From Burkholderia sp. Bp8963 (GTDB lineage Bacteria; Pseudomonadota; Gammaproteobacteria; Burkholderiales; Burkholderiaceae): 64,000 bases of DNA. The first letter of the stretch is position 1; every line of letters starts with the position of its first letter. This document shows, piece after piece, positions 1 through 11,109 of this stretch. Location of the stretch: contig NZ_QTQP01000006.1 of NCBI RefSeq assembly GCF_003854275.1, forward strand, positions 124,001-188,000. The letters are read 5' to 3'. Below the pieces are notes generated by a model, which did not search any database, was not told where the DNA came from, and saw nothing but the letters and a program-made list of their open reading frames with translations. The position numbers were made by a program, and so were the translations under genes.

Positions 1-291
1 GTACGGGCCGGGCGTCACCGACTTGATCAGCCGGTACTGCCGGTTGTCCACCATCGCGAAGTTCGCGAGTTCCGACAGGTCGCGCACCAGCAGCGACAGG
101 TGCTGTTTTTCGTCGAGGCCGCGGATGCGGCGCACGCGCTCGACCGCGTCCTTGTCGTCGAGGTGGCACGCGAGCGCATAGCTCGAATCGGTCGGCATCG
201 CGATCACGCCGCCCTTGTTGACGATCTCAACCGCCTGCTTGATCAGGCGCGGCTGCGGATCATCCGGATGAATCCTGAAGAACTGGGACAT
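1..291 (-). CDS. YciO/Sua5/YrdC-family protein (partial, 3' end outside window)
   Basis: The first 97 residues are visible, starting at an ATG at 291, and the gene runs off the left edge. The N-terminus (MSQFFRIHPDDPQPRLIKQA) followed by a segment with GGVIAMPTDSSYALAC is typical of the Sua5/YrdC/YciO fold, where this loop helps form the nucleotide and threonylcarbamoyl site. The leading sequence resembles YciO rather than the tRNA-modifying TsaC/Sua5, so a direct role in tRNA t6A synthesis is not assured. It lies 83 bp downstream of a PHP-domain nuclease gene; E. coli has the same yciV(rnm)-yciO order, which supports the assignment. The C-terminus cannot be seen. Confidence 0.8.
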   Translation of the reverse strand, partial: MSQFFRIHPDDPQPRLIKQAVEIVNKGGVIAMPTDSSYALACHLDDKDAVERVRRIRGLDEKQHLSLLVRDLSELANFAMVDNRQYRLIKSVTPGPY

Positions 292-374
292 GGGGACGGG
301 TCAAGATGGGGTGTACGTGGGGTGTACGGAGGCACGCCGTACCGGCGGCGCACACGGCTCGCGCCCGCGGGGCG

Positions 375-1214
375 TCAGAGCCAGCGTTCCCAGACGGGTT
401 TCAGGTCGGACGGCAGCGGCGGCAAGCTGCCGAGCTCGATGCGGCCCTCACCGGGCGCGTGGAAATCGGAACCGGCCGACACTTCGAAGCCGAAACGGCG
501 CGCGACGTCCGCATATTCGCGGTACTGGTCCGGCGTGTGGCTGCCGGTCACCACCTCGATCGCCCGCCCGCCGAAATCGATGAATTCGCCGAAAAATGCG
601 TCGAACTCGACCGGCGTATAGCGATAGCGGCCCGGATGCGCGATCACGGCCTCGCCGCCCGCACCGCGGATCCAGTGCACCGCGTCGGACAGCTTCGCCC
701 AGCGGTGCGGGACGAAGCCGGGCTTGCCGTCGCCGAGGATGCGGTCGAACACGTCGGCCGTCGATTCGGCATGGCCGCTCTCGACGAGAAAGCGCGCGAA
801 GTGCGTGCGCGAGATCAGGTCGGGGTTCGACACGTATTTCAATGCGCCGTCGTAAGCGCCCGGAATACCGAGCTTGTCGAGCTGGGCGCCGATCGCCTGC
901 GCGCGGGCCGCACGGCCATGGCGCGTGCGGTACAGGCCGTCGACGAGCGCCGGGTTCTCCGGATCGATGTTCAGGCCGACGATGTGCACGGTGCGCGATG
1001 CCCAGGTCACGGAAATCTCGACGCCGTTCAGGTAGCGCATGCCGAGCGCTTCCGCCTCGCTGCGTGCCGCCGCCTGGCCGCCCACCTCGTCGTGATCGGT
1101 GAGCGCCCAGAGGGTGACGCCGCCCGCATGGGCACGGCGCGCAACGTCAACGGGCGACAGTAACCCGTCGGAAACATTCGAATGGCAGTGGAGATCGGCG
1201 TTCATTGTCGGCAT
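375..1214 (-). CDS. PHP-domain phosphoesterase, RNase AM / YciV-like
   Basis: The protein has 279 residues (276 if the second ATG at 1205 is used, giving MNADLHCHSNVSDG, the usual family start). PHP-family metal ligands are visible: HCHS near the N-terminus, LTDHDEVGG, a central HFARFL segment, AHPGRYR, and SAGSDFHAPGEG near the C-terminus. In characterised homologues the enzyme removes 5' nucleotides from short RNAs and matures the 5' end of 23S rRNA, and it can also hydrolyse 3',5'-nucleoside bisphosphates. The following gene on the same strand encodes a YciO-like protein, as in enterobacteria. Family membership is clear from the motifs; the exact substrate is inferred from homology. Confidence 0.85.
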   Translation of the reverse strand: MPTMNADLHCHSNVSDGLLSPVDVARRAHAGGVTLWALTDHDEVGGQAAARSEAEALGMRYLNGVEISVTWASRTVHIVGLNIDPENPALVDGLYRTRHGRAARAQAIGAQLDKLGIPGAYDGALKYVSNPDLISRTHFARFLVESGHAESTADVFDRILGDGKPGFVPHRWAKLSDAVHWIRGAGGEAVIAHPGRYRYTPVEFDAFFGEFIDFGGRAIEVVTGSHTPDQYREYADVARRFGFEVSAGSDFHAPGEGRIELGSLPPLPSDLKPVWERWL

Positions 1215-1330
1215 CGGAAATGAAGCTTCATTCTACTGCAATGCGGCATTCCGCCGCCGAGCGCCGGCCACCGCGGACGGCGGCTCGCGACCACTCGCGA
1301 CCACTCTCACCCATACATACCCGCCGCGCG

Positions 1331-2233
1331 CTACGCGCAGAACGCCTCGATCAGCGCGGCGATCTGCTCCGGCTGGTCGTGGTGAACCATGTGACCGGCA
1401 TCCTCGACGAGTTTCTCGCGCCAGTCGGCGAACGCGCTGAATCGCGCCTTGAATTCCGGCACCGGGATGTCGCCAGCCAGGTACGCGAGCGTCGGCGAAT
1501 TGACCGCCTCGACGTGCAGCACCTTCGCACGCACCTGCGACCAGGTCGCCATCACCTCGTCGAGCCGGTACAGCAACGGCCCCATCATCTTGTGCGCGGG
1601 ATCCGCCAGCAGATGGAAGCGCCCGTCGTCGCCACGCTTCGACCAGTGCGCGGCCAGGAACGCCGCGCGGCGCGGATCGAGCCGCGGGTTGGTCTTGATC
1701 AGGCGGGCGGCCACGTCGTCGAGCGACGCATAGGGCTTCAGCGCCGGCGGCTCGCGCAAGTCGTCGAGCCAGGCGCGCAGCCGGCGCGGAGCCTGCTCGG
1801 CCCGCGCGGGCGCGAGGCCAAAGCCCTCGAGGTCGACGACCCGCCGCACGCGCTCCGGCCGCGCACCCGCATACAGGCACACGACATTCGCCCCCATGCT
1901 GTGCCCGACCAGGTTGACCTCGCCAGTCGGCGCATAGTGGTCGATCAGCGCATCGAGGTCGCCGAGGTATTCGTGGAACCAGTAATTGCCGCCGCCTTGA
2001 CGCGCGACCGGCCAGTCGGACAGGCCGAAACCGCGCGCGTCCGGCGCGATCACCTGCCAGTCGCCCGCGAGCGCGTCGACGACGAACTGGAACGACGCCG
2101 CGACATCCATCCAGCCATGGAGCATGAACAGGATCGGCGCGTCCCGCCGGCCCCAGCGCCGCACATGCAGCTTGACGCCACGCACCGTGACGAAATCGGA
2201 AACAGAACTCGACGCAGTCATTGCAGCCGCCAA
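1331..2233 (-). CDS. alpha/beta-fold hydrolase
   Basis: This 300-residue protein has the alpha/beta hydrolase layout: an oxyanion-hole HGWMD segment at about 40, the nucleophile elbow GHSMG at about 115, and a catalytic-histidine segment DAGHMVHHDQPEQ near the C-terminus. A variable cap region separates the elbow from the last third. The closest general classes are esterases, epoxide-hydrolase-like enzymes and haloalkane-dehalogenase-like enzymes, and nothing in the sequence singles out a substrate. It lies downstream of a ferritin-like gene on the same strand with a 114-bp gap, so co-transcription is possible but not evident. A later ATG at 2221 (MTASSS) is an alternative start. Confidence 0.85.
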   Translation of the reverse strand: MAAAMTASSSVSDFVTVRGVKLHVRRWGRRDAPILFMLHGWMDVAASFQFVVDALAGDWQVIAPDARGFGLSDWPVARQGGGNYWFHEYLGDLDALIDHYAPTGEVNLVGHSMGANVVCLYAGARPERVRRVVDLEGFGLAPARAEQAPRRLRAWLDDLREPPALKPYASLDDVAARLIKTNPRLDPRRAAFLAAHWSKRGDDGRFHLLADPAHKMMGPLLYRLDEVMATWSQVRAKVLHVEAVNSPTLAYLAGDIPVPEFKARFSAFADWREKLVEDAGHMVHHDQPEQIAALIEAFCA

Positions 2234-2318
2234 AAAAGAATGATCGTTCGATTATAGCGATGCCGCGTCCACCGCGCGGGCATGCCCCGGCAATCGGCTC
2301 GCGTATCGAGGCACTTCT

Positions 2319-2351
2319 CTAGGGCCTGTTCACGCTAATAACGAGCCCTAG
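2319..2351. repeat. 7-bp inverted repeat around the stop codon of the ferritin-like gene
   Basis: CTAGGGC at 2319-2325 is the reverse complement of GCCCTAG at 2345-2351, with 19 bp between. The right arm contains the TAG stop codon of the upstream ferritin-like gene. No U-run follows on either strand, so it is not a canonical intrinsic terminator. The left arm continues as GGGCCTGTTCACGC, which I believe recurs between genes in Burkholderia; that is recollection and was not tested. Confidence 0.45.
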
Positions 2352-3211
2352 GCCGGTCGCGCAGCGCCGTCGCCGGCAGCGTCCTGCGCAGCCAGCGCGT
2401 CCAGTTCGGCCGGTTCGAAGCCGGCGCTGCGGCGCGCATCGAAATTGAACGGCCCGCGCAAACGCGGAGCGCGATACTGTTCGGCCAGTTGCCGGTAGGC
2501 CGGCACCGGATCTCGGCCCGCCTCGTCGCACAGATGGCGGAACCAGCGGTTGCCGATCGCGACGTGGCCGATCTCGTCGCGCAGGATCACGTCGAGAATC
2601 GCCGCCGATGCGTGATCGCCGGCCTGCGCGAGCCGCGCGCGGATCGGCGGCGCCGCATCGAGCCCGCGCGCCTCGAGCGTGCGCGGCACGAGCGCCATGC
2701 GCGCGAGCACGTCGCCCGCGGTGCGCTCGCACATCTCCCACAGGCCGTTGTGCGCGGGGAAATCGCCGTATGCATGCCCGAACTCGCCGAGCCGGCCGGC
2801 CAGCAGCGAAAAGTGATACGCCTCCTCGGCCGCGACCGTCAGCCAGTCCGCATAGAACGCGTCCGGTTGGCCCGTGAAGCGCCACACCGCGTCGAGGGCC
2901 AGGTTGATCGCGTTGAATTCGATATGCGCGAGCGCGTGCAGCAGCACGGCGCGGCCCTCGGGCGAACGCATGCTGCGCCGCTCGAGCTCGCGCGGCTCGA
3001 CCAGCGCGGGACGCGCGGGGCGCCCGGGCAGGCCGGCGGGCTCGGCGAGGACGAGCGCCGCGTCGATCGCGGCCTGCCCTGCCCGCTGCGCGTCATGAAG
3101 CGCGCGCACCTGCGCGGCCTTGGCCGCCGGCTCGGGCTCGCGCAGCGCATCGAGCGCCGCACGGCGCACGCAGATCGACACATCGGGAGAGGAAGAAAAC
3201 ACCATGCTCAT
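2348..3211 (-). CDS. ferritin-like, DUF455-type protein
   Basis: I chose the ATG at 3211 (MSMVFSSSPDV, 287 residues), because the upstream in-frame extension overlaps the hairpin-bearing leader of the divergent gene and does not look protein-like. Carboxylate/histidine clusters typical of a di-iron four-helix bundle are spread through the middle: HIEFNAINLALDAVW, AEEAYHFSLL and RDEIGHVAIGN. This matches the DUF455 ferritin-like family, distant relatives of the tRNA hydroxylase MiaE. Members are uncharacterised, so an iron-dependent oxidase or hydroxylase role is inference. The C-terminus carries FNFDARRSAGF, common in this family. The gene is divergent from the gamma-carbonic anhydrase gene. 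Confidence 0.75.
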   Translation of the reverse strand: MSMVFSSSPDVSICVRRAALDALREPEPAAKAAQVRALHDAQRAGQAAIDAALVLAEPAGLPGRPARPALVEPRELERRSMRSPEGRAVLLHALAHIEFNAINLALDAVWRFTGQPDAFYADWLTVAAEEAYHFSLLAGRLGEFGHAYGDFPAHNGLWEMCERTAGDVLARMALVPRTLEARGLDAAPPIRARLAQAGDHASAAILDVILRDEIGHVAIGNRWFRHLCDEAGRDPVPAYRQLAEQYRAPRLRGPFNFDARRSAGFEPAELDALAAQDAAGDGAARPA

Positions 3212-3350
3212 AAACGGGGACACTACGGGGGACACCACGGAATGCGCGGCAGGAGCCAGCGCCCGCATCGGTTTACAATACGCGTCTGTGCATCGGCGGC
3301 GAACGCCGGGCGAAACGCGCCATTTTACCGGCGCCCGTCGAACGACACCG

Positions 3351-3447
3351 CAATGCACGGGATCGAACCAGGCGCTGAAACGCCAGGTCCGGTCGACCTC
3401 AACGCATGGGACCGAGCCACGCGCTGAAGCGCCGGGATCGGTCGACC
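3351..3447 (+). promoter_or_regulatory. tandem nested-hairpin leader motif (two copies, 49-bp period)
   Basis: Two imperfect copies (3351-3398 and 3400-3447) lie head to tail. Each ends in a 34-nt symmetric element followed by GAC. Copy 2: outer stem GACCGA/TCGGTC and inner GCGC-TGAA-GCGC. Copy 1: outer GATCGA/CCGGTC and inner GCGC-TGAA-ACGC. The second copy ends 12 nt before the GTG start of the carbonic anhydrase gene and directly abuts its AAGGAG. Related elements lie at 22614-22650 and 59855-59899. Confidence 0.65.
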
Positions 3448-3453
3448 AAGGAG
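3448..3453 (+). promoter_or_regulatory. ribosome binding site fixing a GTG start
   Basis: AAGGAG lies 5 nt before the GTG at 3459. It decides the start of the gamma-carbonic anhydrase gene, whose reading frame is open far upstream. Confidence 0.8.
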
Positions 3454-3458
3454 ACAAT

Positions 3459-3983
3459 GTGACGATCTACAAGCTGGGCGACACCACCCCGACCATTCAC
3501 GAAAGCGTATTCGTCGCCGATACGGCGGCCATCATCGGCAAAGTCGTGCTCGAGGAAAATTCGAGCGTGTGGTTCGGCGCGACGATCCGCGGCGACAACG
3601 AACCGATCACGGTTGGCGCGGGCAGCAACGTGCAGGAAGGCGCAGTGCTGCACACCGACCCCGGCTGCCCGCTGACGATCGCGGAAAACGTGACGATCGG
3701 ACACCAGGCGATGCTGCACGGCTGCACGATCGGCGAAGGATCGCTGATCGGCATTCAGGCGGTGGTCTTGAATGGCGCGGTGATCGGCCGCAACTGTCTG
3801 GTCGGTGCCGGCGCGGTGGTGACGGAAGGCAAGACGTTCCCGGACAATTCGCTGATTCTCGGCGCACCGGCGAAAGTGGTGCGTGAGCTGTCGGCAGAAG
3901 ACGTCGCACGGCTGCGCGCGAACGCGCAGACCTATGTCGAGCGGCGTGCGCATTTCAAGGAGCAACTCGTGCGGATCGGCTGA
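3459..3983 (+). CDS. gamma-carbonic anhydrase family protein (left-handed beta-helix)
   Basis: Starting at the GTG behind a strong Shine-Dalgarno gives 174 residues, the usual length of the YrdA/PaaY/CaiE-like gamma-carbonic anhydrase family. Hexapeptide-repeat sequence (VFVADTAAIIGKVVLEENSSVWFG through IGRNCLVGAGAVV) predicts a left-handed beta-helix trimer. The three zinc-ligand histidines of the family are present as His65 (VLHTD), His82 (IGHQ) and His87 (LHGC). Activity in this subfamily varies and many members show weak or no carbonic anhydrase activity, so the reaction is not certain. hslO follows 25 bp downstream on the same strand. The leader carries two nested hairpins next to the ribosome binding site, suggesting post-transcriptional control. 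Confidence 0.88.
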   Translation: MTIYKLGDTTPTIHESVFVADTAAIIGKVVLEENSSVWFGATIRGDNEPITVGAGSNVQEGAVLHTDPGCPLTIAENVTIGHQAMLHGCTIGEGSLIGIQAVVLNGAVIGRNCLVGAGAVVTEGKTFPDNSLILGAPAKVVRELSAEDVARLRANAQTYVERRAHFKEQLVRIG

Positions 3984-4008
3984 TCCGCGCGATTTTCAAG
4001 GAAGAAGA

Positions 4009-4959
4009 GTGAGCGACCAGTTACAGAAATTCATGTTCAACGCGGCGCCCGTGCGCGGCGAGATCGTTTCGTTGCGCAACACCTGGCAGGAAGTACTGAC
4101 CCGCCGCGATTACCCGGCCCCTGTCCGCACGGTGCTCGGCGAGATGATGGCCGCATGCGCGCTGCTGTCGGCGAACCTGAAATTCAACGGCACCCTCGTC
4201 ATGCAGATCTTCGGCGACGGGCCCGTGAAGATGCTGGTCGTGCAATGCGGCTCGGACCTGTCGATGCGCGCAACCGCGAAATTCTCGGGCGACGTCGCGC
4301 AGACGATCGGCGACGACACGCGCTTCGCGGAGCTCGTCAACGCGAGCGGTCACGGCCGCTGCGTGATCACGCTCGATCCGGCCAACAAGCAGCCGGGCCA
4401 GCAGCCGTACCAGGGCATCGTGCCGCTGAACGGCGAACACGGGCCGCTGGAATCGGTGTCGCAGGTGCTCGAGCATTACATGCACCATTCGGAGCAGCTC
4501 GACACGCGCCTGTGGCTCGCCGCCGATCGCGATCGCGCGGTCGGCATGCTGCTGCAGAAGCTGCCCGGCGACGGCGGCATCGTGCCGCGCGCCGCGCAAA
4601 CCGATGCGGACACGTGGGAACGCGTGTGTACGCTCGGCGGCACGCTGTCCGCGCAGGAGCTGCTCGAGGTGGAGCCGGAAGTCGTGTTCCGCCGGCTGTT
4701 CTGGCAGGAGAACGTCCAGCACTTCGAACCGGCCGGCACGCGCTTCCAGTGCACGTGCTCGCGCGAGAAGGTCGGCGCGATGCTGAAGATGCTTGGCCAG
4801 GAGGAAGTCGACGGCGTGATCGTCGAACGCGGCCACGTCGAAATCCATTGCGAGTTCTGCAACCAGCGCTACGAGTTCGATCCCGTCGACGTTGCGCAAC
4901 TGTTCACGGCGCCCGAGCATGCGAGCGGCGTGGCGCCCGCATCGGAACAGCGTCACTGA
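4009..4959 (+). CDS. hslO: Hsp33 redox-regulated holdase chaperone
   Basis: GTG at 4009, preceded by AAGGAAGA, gives 316 residues. Hsp33 is a cytosolic chaperone that is inactive with zinc bound to four reduced cysteines and becomes a holdase when oxidative stress forms disulfides. The zinc centre is intact: Cys248-X-Cys250 and Cys281-X-X-Cys284. The linker region between the N-terminal domain and the redox switch is present. The gene follows the gamma-carbonic anhydrase gene closely and they are probably co-transcribed. A GCGGATC/GATCCGC hairpin at 3971-3988 overlaps the preceding stop codon but lacks a clear U-run. Confidence 0.95.
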   Translation: MSDQLQKFMFNAAPVRGEIVSLRNTWQEVLTRRDYPAPVRTVLGEMMAACALLSANLKFNGTLVMQIFGDGPVKMLVVQCGSDLSMRATAKFSGDVAQTIGDDTRFAELVNASGHGRCVITLDPANKQPGQQPYQGIVPLNGEHGPLESVSQVLEHYMHHSEQLDTRLWLAADRDRAVGMLLQKLPGDGGIVPRAAQTDADTWERVCTLGGTLSAQELLEVEPEVVFRRLFWQENVQHFEPAGTRFQCTCSREKVGAMLKMLGQEEVDGVIVERGHVEIHCEFCNQRYEFDPVDVAQLFTAPEHASGVAPASEQRH

Positions 4960-5081
4960 GCGCCGCACGCTCGCGTGCGGACGCATAATGATGCACGGGC
5001 GTCGGGCGCACCATCAGCGCGCCGAAGGCCACACCTTCGGCGCCAGCCTCTTCGGTCGCCGCCGCCCCGCTGGAGAAGGAC

Positions 5082-5432
5082 ATGAACCACCTGTTACGCA
5101 CCATCGTCATGACGGGCGCCGCGGCCGGCACGCTCGCCCTCGCCGGCTGCGCAGTGCAGCCATCCTCCACGATCCTGAGCCGCCTGCCCGAGCCGGGCGC
5201 GGCCGGCGGCCAGCCGCATGCGCTGACGTCCGCGGAGCGCAAGCGCTACGACGAAATCGACAAGCAGGTACTGCGCGAGCAGAACGATGCGATGGCCGCG
5301 GAAGCCGCCGCGCGCGCATGGTCGTATTACGCGCCGCCGCCGGTCACGGTGTATGGCGGCTACTACGGCGGCGGCTGGGGGCCCCGTTGGGGAACCGGCG
5401 TCACGTACGGCTATCCGGGCTGGTGGTGGTAA
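5082..5432 (+). CDS. small lipoprotein with Gly/Tyr/Trp-rich C-terminus
   Basis: The ATG at 5082 follows GAGAAGGA. The 116-residue product begins with a short basic segment, a hydrophobic stretch and a lipobox LALAGC, so Cys23 should be lipidated and the protein anchored in a membrane. The middle (HALTSAERKRYDEIDKQV and following) looks helical and charged. The last 35 residues are rich in Tyr, Gly, Pro and Trp (YGGYYGGGWG, ending GWWW). I recognise no functional domain. It resembles short outer-membrane lipoproteins common in Burkholderia; its function is unknown. Confidence 0.8.
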   Translation: MNHLLRTIVMTGAAAGTLALAGCAVQPSSTILSRLPEPGAAGGQPHALTSAERKRYDEIDKQVLREQNDAMAAEAAARAWSYYAPPPVTVYGGYYGGGWGPRWGTGVTYGYPGWWW

Positions 5433-5470
5433 CGGCCAGGCCCGTTCGATTGCCGATCGTCAGGAAATAA

Positions 5471-5494
5471 AAAAGCGCGGTATTTCCCGCGCTT
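5471..5494 (-). terminator. intrinsic terminator after ftsB
   Basis: The 8-bp stem AAGCGCGG (5473-5480) / CCGCGCTT (5487-5494) is followed on the minus strand by six T residues, so it fits the end of the pyrG-kdsA-eno-ftsB unit. It may also stop transcripts arriving from the convergent lipoprotein gene. Confidence 0.75.
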
Positions 5495-5520
5495 CTTCAA
5501 TGGGCGTTCACTTGCTGCAA

Positions 5521-5946
5521 TCAGTGGTGAGCCGCCTTGCCTTTCTCGCCGCCGTGATGCCGCGACGGCTTCGCGATCGACTGCGGGTTCGGCACGACGC
5601 GCACCGGCGAAGCCGAGACTTCGCCACGCGTCGACGTGTTCGGCGACATATTGCTGGCCGGCGTGGCGGGCGCGTTCGGCGACACGAACTGCACGAACAC
5701 TTCGCCGTCCTTCACCATCCCCATCTCGTAGCGTGCACGCTCCTCGATCGCAGCGGTACCGCTCTGCAGATCCTGCACTTCGCCGGCGATCCGCTCGTTG
5801 CGCAGCTTCTCGTCGGCGTTTTTCTGCAGTTGGCCGTCAAGCTGCTGACGCAATTCGTGCACCCGCAACCAGCCGCCATGCCCCCACCAGAGGGGAAACT
5901 GAATAAGCGCCAGCAAGGCAATCAGGACGACAGTGACAAGGCGCAT
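5521..5946 (-). CDS. ftsB: cell division protein FtsB
   Basis: This 141-residue protein has one N-terminal transmembrane helix (about residues 3-21), then a heptad-like coiled coil (about 30-70, [20 protein letters not shown]) and the conserved [19 protein letters not shown] segment of FtsB. FtsB is a bitopic divisome subunit that pairs with FtsL and FtsQ and helps activate septal peptidoglycan synthesis. The tail after about residue 88 is long, rich in Ser/Pro/His and low in complexity; enteric FtsB is near 103 residues and lacks it. Location directly downstream of eno is a conserved betaproteobacterial arrangement. Confidence 0.92.
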   Translation of the reverse strand: MRLVTVVLIALLALIQFPLWWGHGGWLRVHELRQQLDGQLQKNADEKLRNERIAGEVQDLQSGTAAIEERARYEMGMVKDGEVFVQFVSPNAPATPASNMSPNTSTRGEVSASPVRVVPNPQSIAKPSRHHGGEKGKAAHH

Positions 5947-6028
5947 GTACGAAACGCAGATATAAGAAGCGCCGCTCCACGCATCACGCAGAGCGGCGTC
6001 GTTTGGGGACTAGCCGGATGGTAGCGCG

Positions 6029-7342
<1,314 letters not shown>

Positions 7343-7416
7343 TCATACTGCGACGGCGCACGCGCGAAAGCCGCTTTCGCTACAGACGCGCGAAGCCGCC
7401 GCAGGTTCATACGTTC

Positions 7417-9980
<2,564 letters not shown>

Positions 9981-10186
9981 TCAGCAATTGGCGCGATGAT
10001 CGTGCCCTTTCCACCCGCCGCCCGCGCACCGCGCCAGACGGACGGCGACCGGCGGTCCGGTCGGATCGTGCCCTGCCGTGCCAATCTCGCACCAATCTCG
10101 CGCCGATCTCACCATACACCGGCGCACGCGGCCGCGCGGAACGACGCGCTGCCGCCGATGACCCGCGTGCCGTTGCGATCCGCGCT

Positions 10187-11023
10187 TCAGGCGCTCTTCG
10201 CGAGCGGCGCGACGCTCTCCTCCGCGCGCAGCGCATTCAGCATCCGCTGCACCGCGCGGGCCGTCTCGAGCGGCCGCTCCATCGGGAACAGGTGGCTGCC
10301 CTCGAGCCACTCGATGCGCCCGCGCGTCGCCCGCCGCGTTGCATCGAGGCCGACCTGGCGCACTTCGCGCGAACGCGTGCCGGCCAGGAAGCCGAGCGGC
10401 ACCGGCGCGCCGTGCGCGAGCCGCGGGCCGAGCGTGTGCGGCAGCGTCCGGTAGATCAGGTATTCGACCTGCCGGTCGAACGCGAGCGAGCGCGCGCCAT
10501 CGGACGCCGCCGGCGGTATCCCGTAGTCGATGTAGTCGGCCAGCATCCGTTCGTCCCAGCGCGCGAACGCCGGTTTTTCGTGGAAGTGGCGCCACACATC
10601 GTCGCGGCTCGCCCAATGCGTGCGGCGGTTGCGCGTCGCCGCGGCCGGCGACAGCCGCTCGTCGAGCCCCGCCCACTGGCTCGCGCGCAATGCGCTGCTG
10701 CGCCAGCCGGCGATGATCGGCGAATCCAGCATCACGACGCCGCGCACCCACTGCGGCTTCTTCAGCGCGGCCATCAGCGACAGGTAGCCGCCGAGCGAAT
10801 GGCCGACGAGCCACACCGGCCGCTCGTAGCGGCTGCCGATATCGTCGAGCAGTTGCTCGACGAGATGCGGCCAGTCGCGCGTGACGGGATAGCGGCGGTC
10901 GTGCCCGATCCGTTCGATGTAGCGCAGCTCGTAGTCGTCGGCAAGCTCGGCGAAGATCGTCCGGTACGTCGATGCCGGAAAGCCGTTCGCATGCGAAAAA
11001 TGCAGGATGTCCTTCAAAAGCAC
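10187..11023 (-). CDS. alpha/beta-fold hydrolase
   Basis: I place the start at the GTG at 11023 (LLKDILHFSHANGF follows), just behind AGGAG; a far longer open frame upstream is antisense shadow over comEC. The 278-residue product has the nucleophile elbow GHSLGGY, VVMLDSPII after it, and a C-terminal EGSHLFPMERP containing the likely catalytic histidine. FSHANGFPASTY near the start is typical of a Burkholderia/Pseudomonas hydrolase group. The substrate is unknown. It follows comEC by 86 bp on the same strand. Confidence 0.82.
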   Translation of the reverse strand: MLLKDILHFSHANGFPASTYRTIFAELADDYELRYIERIGHDRRYPVTRDWPHLVEQLLDDIGSRYERPVWLVGHSLGGYLSLMAALKKPQWVRGVVMLDSPIIAGWRSSALRASQWAGLDERLSPAAATRNRRTHWASRDDVWRHFHEKPAFARWDERMLADYIDYGIPPAASDGARSLAFDRQVEYLIYRTLPHTLGPRLAHGAPVPLGFLAGTRSREVRQVGLDATRRATRGRIEWLEGSHLFPMERPLETARAVQRMLNALRAEESVAPLAKSA

Positions 11024-11109
11024 GTGTCTCCTGTGCGATCGGATGTCGACCGGGGCCGGCGCCTCGTCAGTTGCTCCGGTCCACGCAAAGCGATCTCCCG
11101 CGCGATCCG

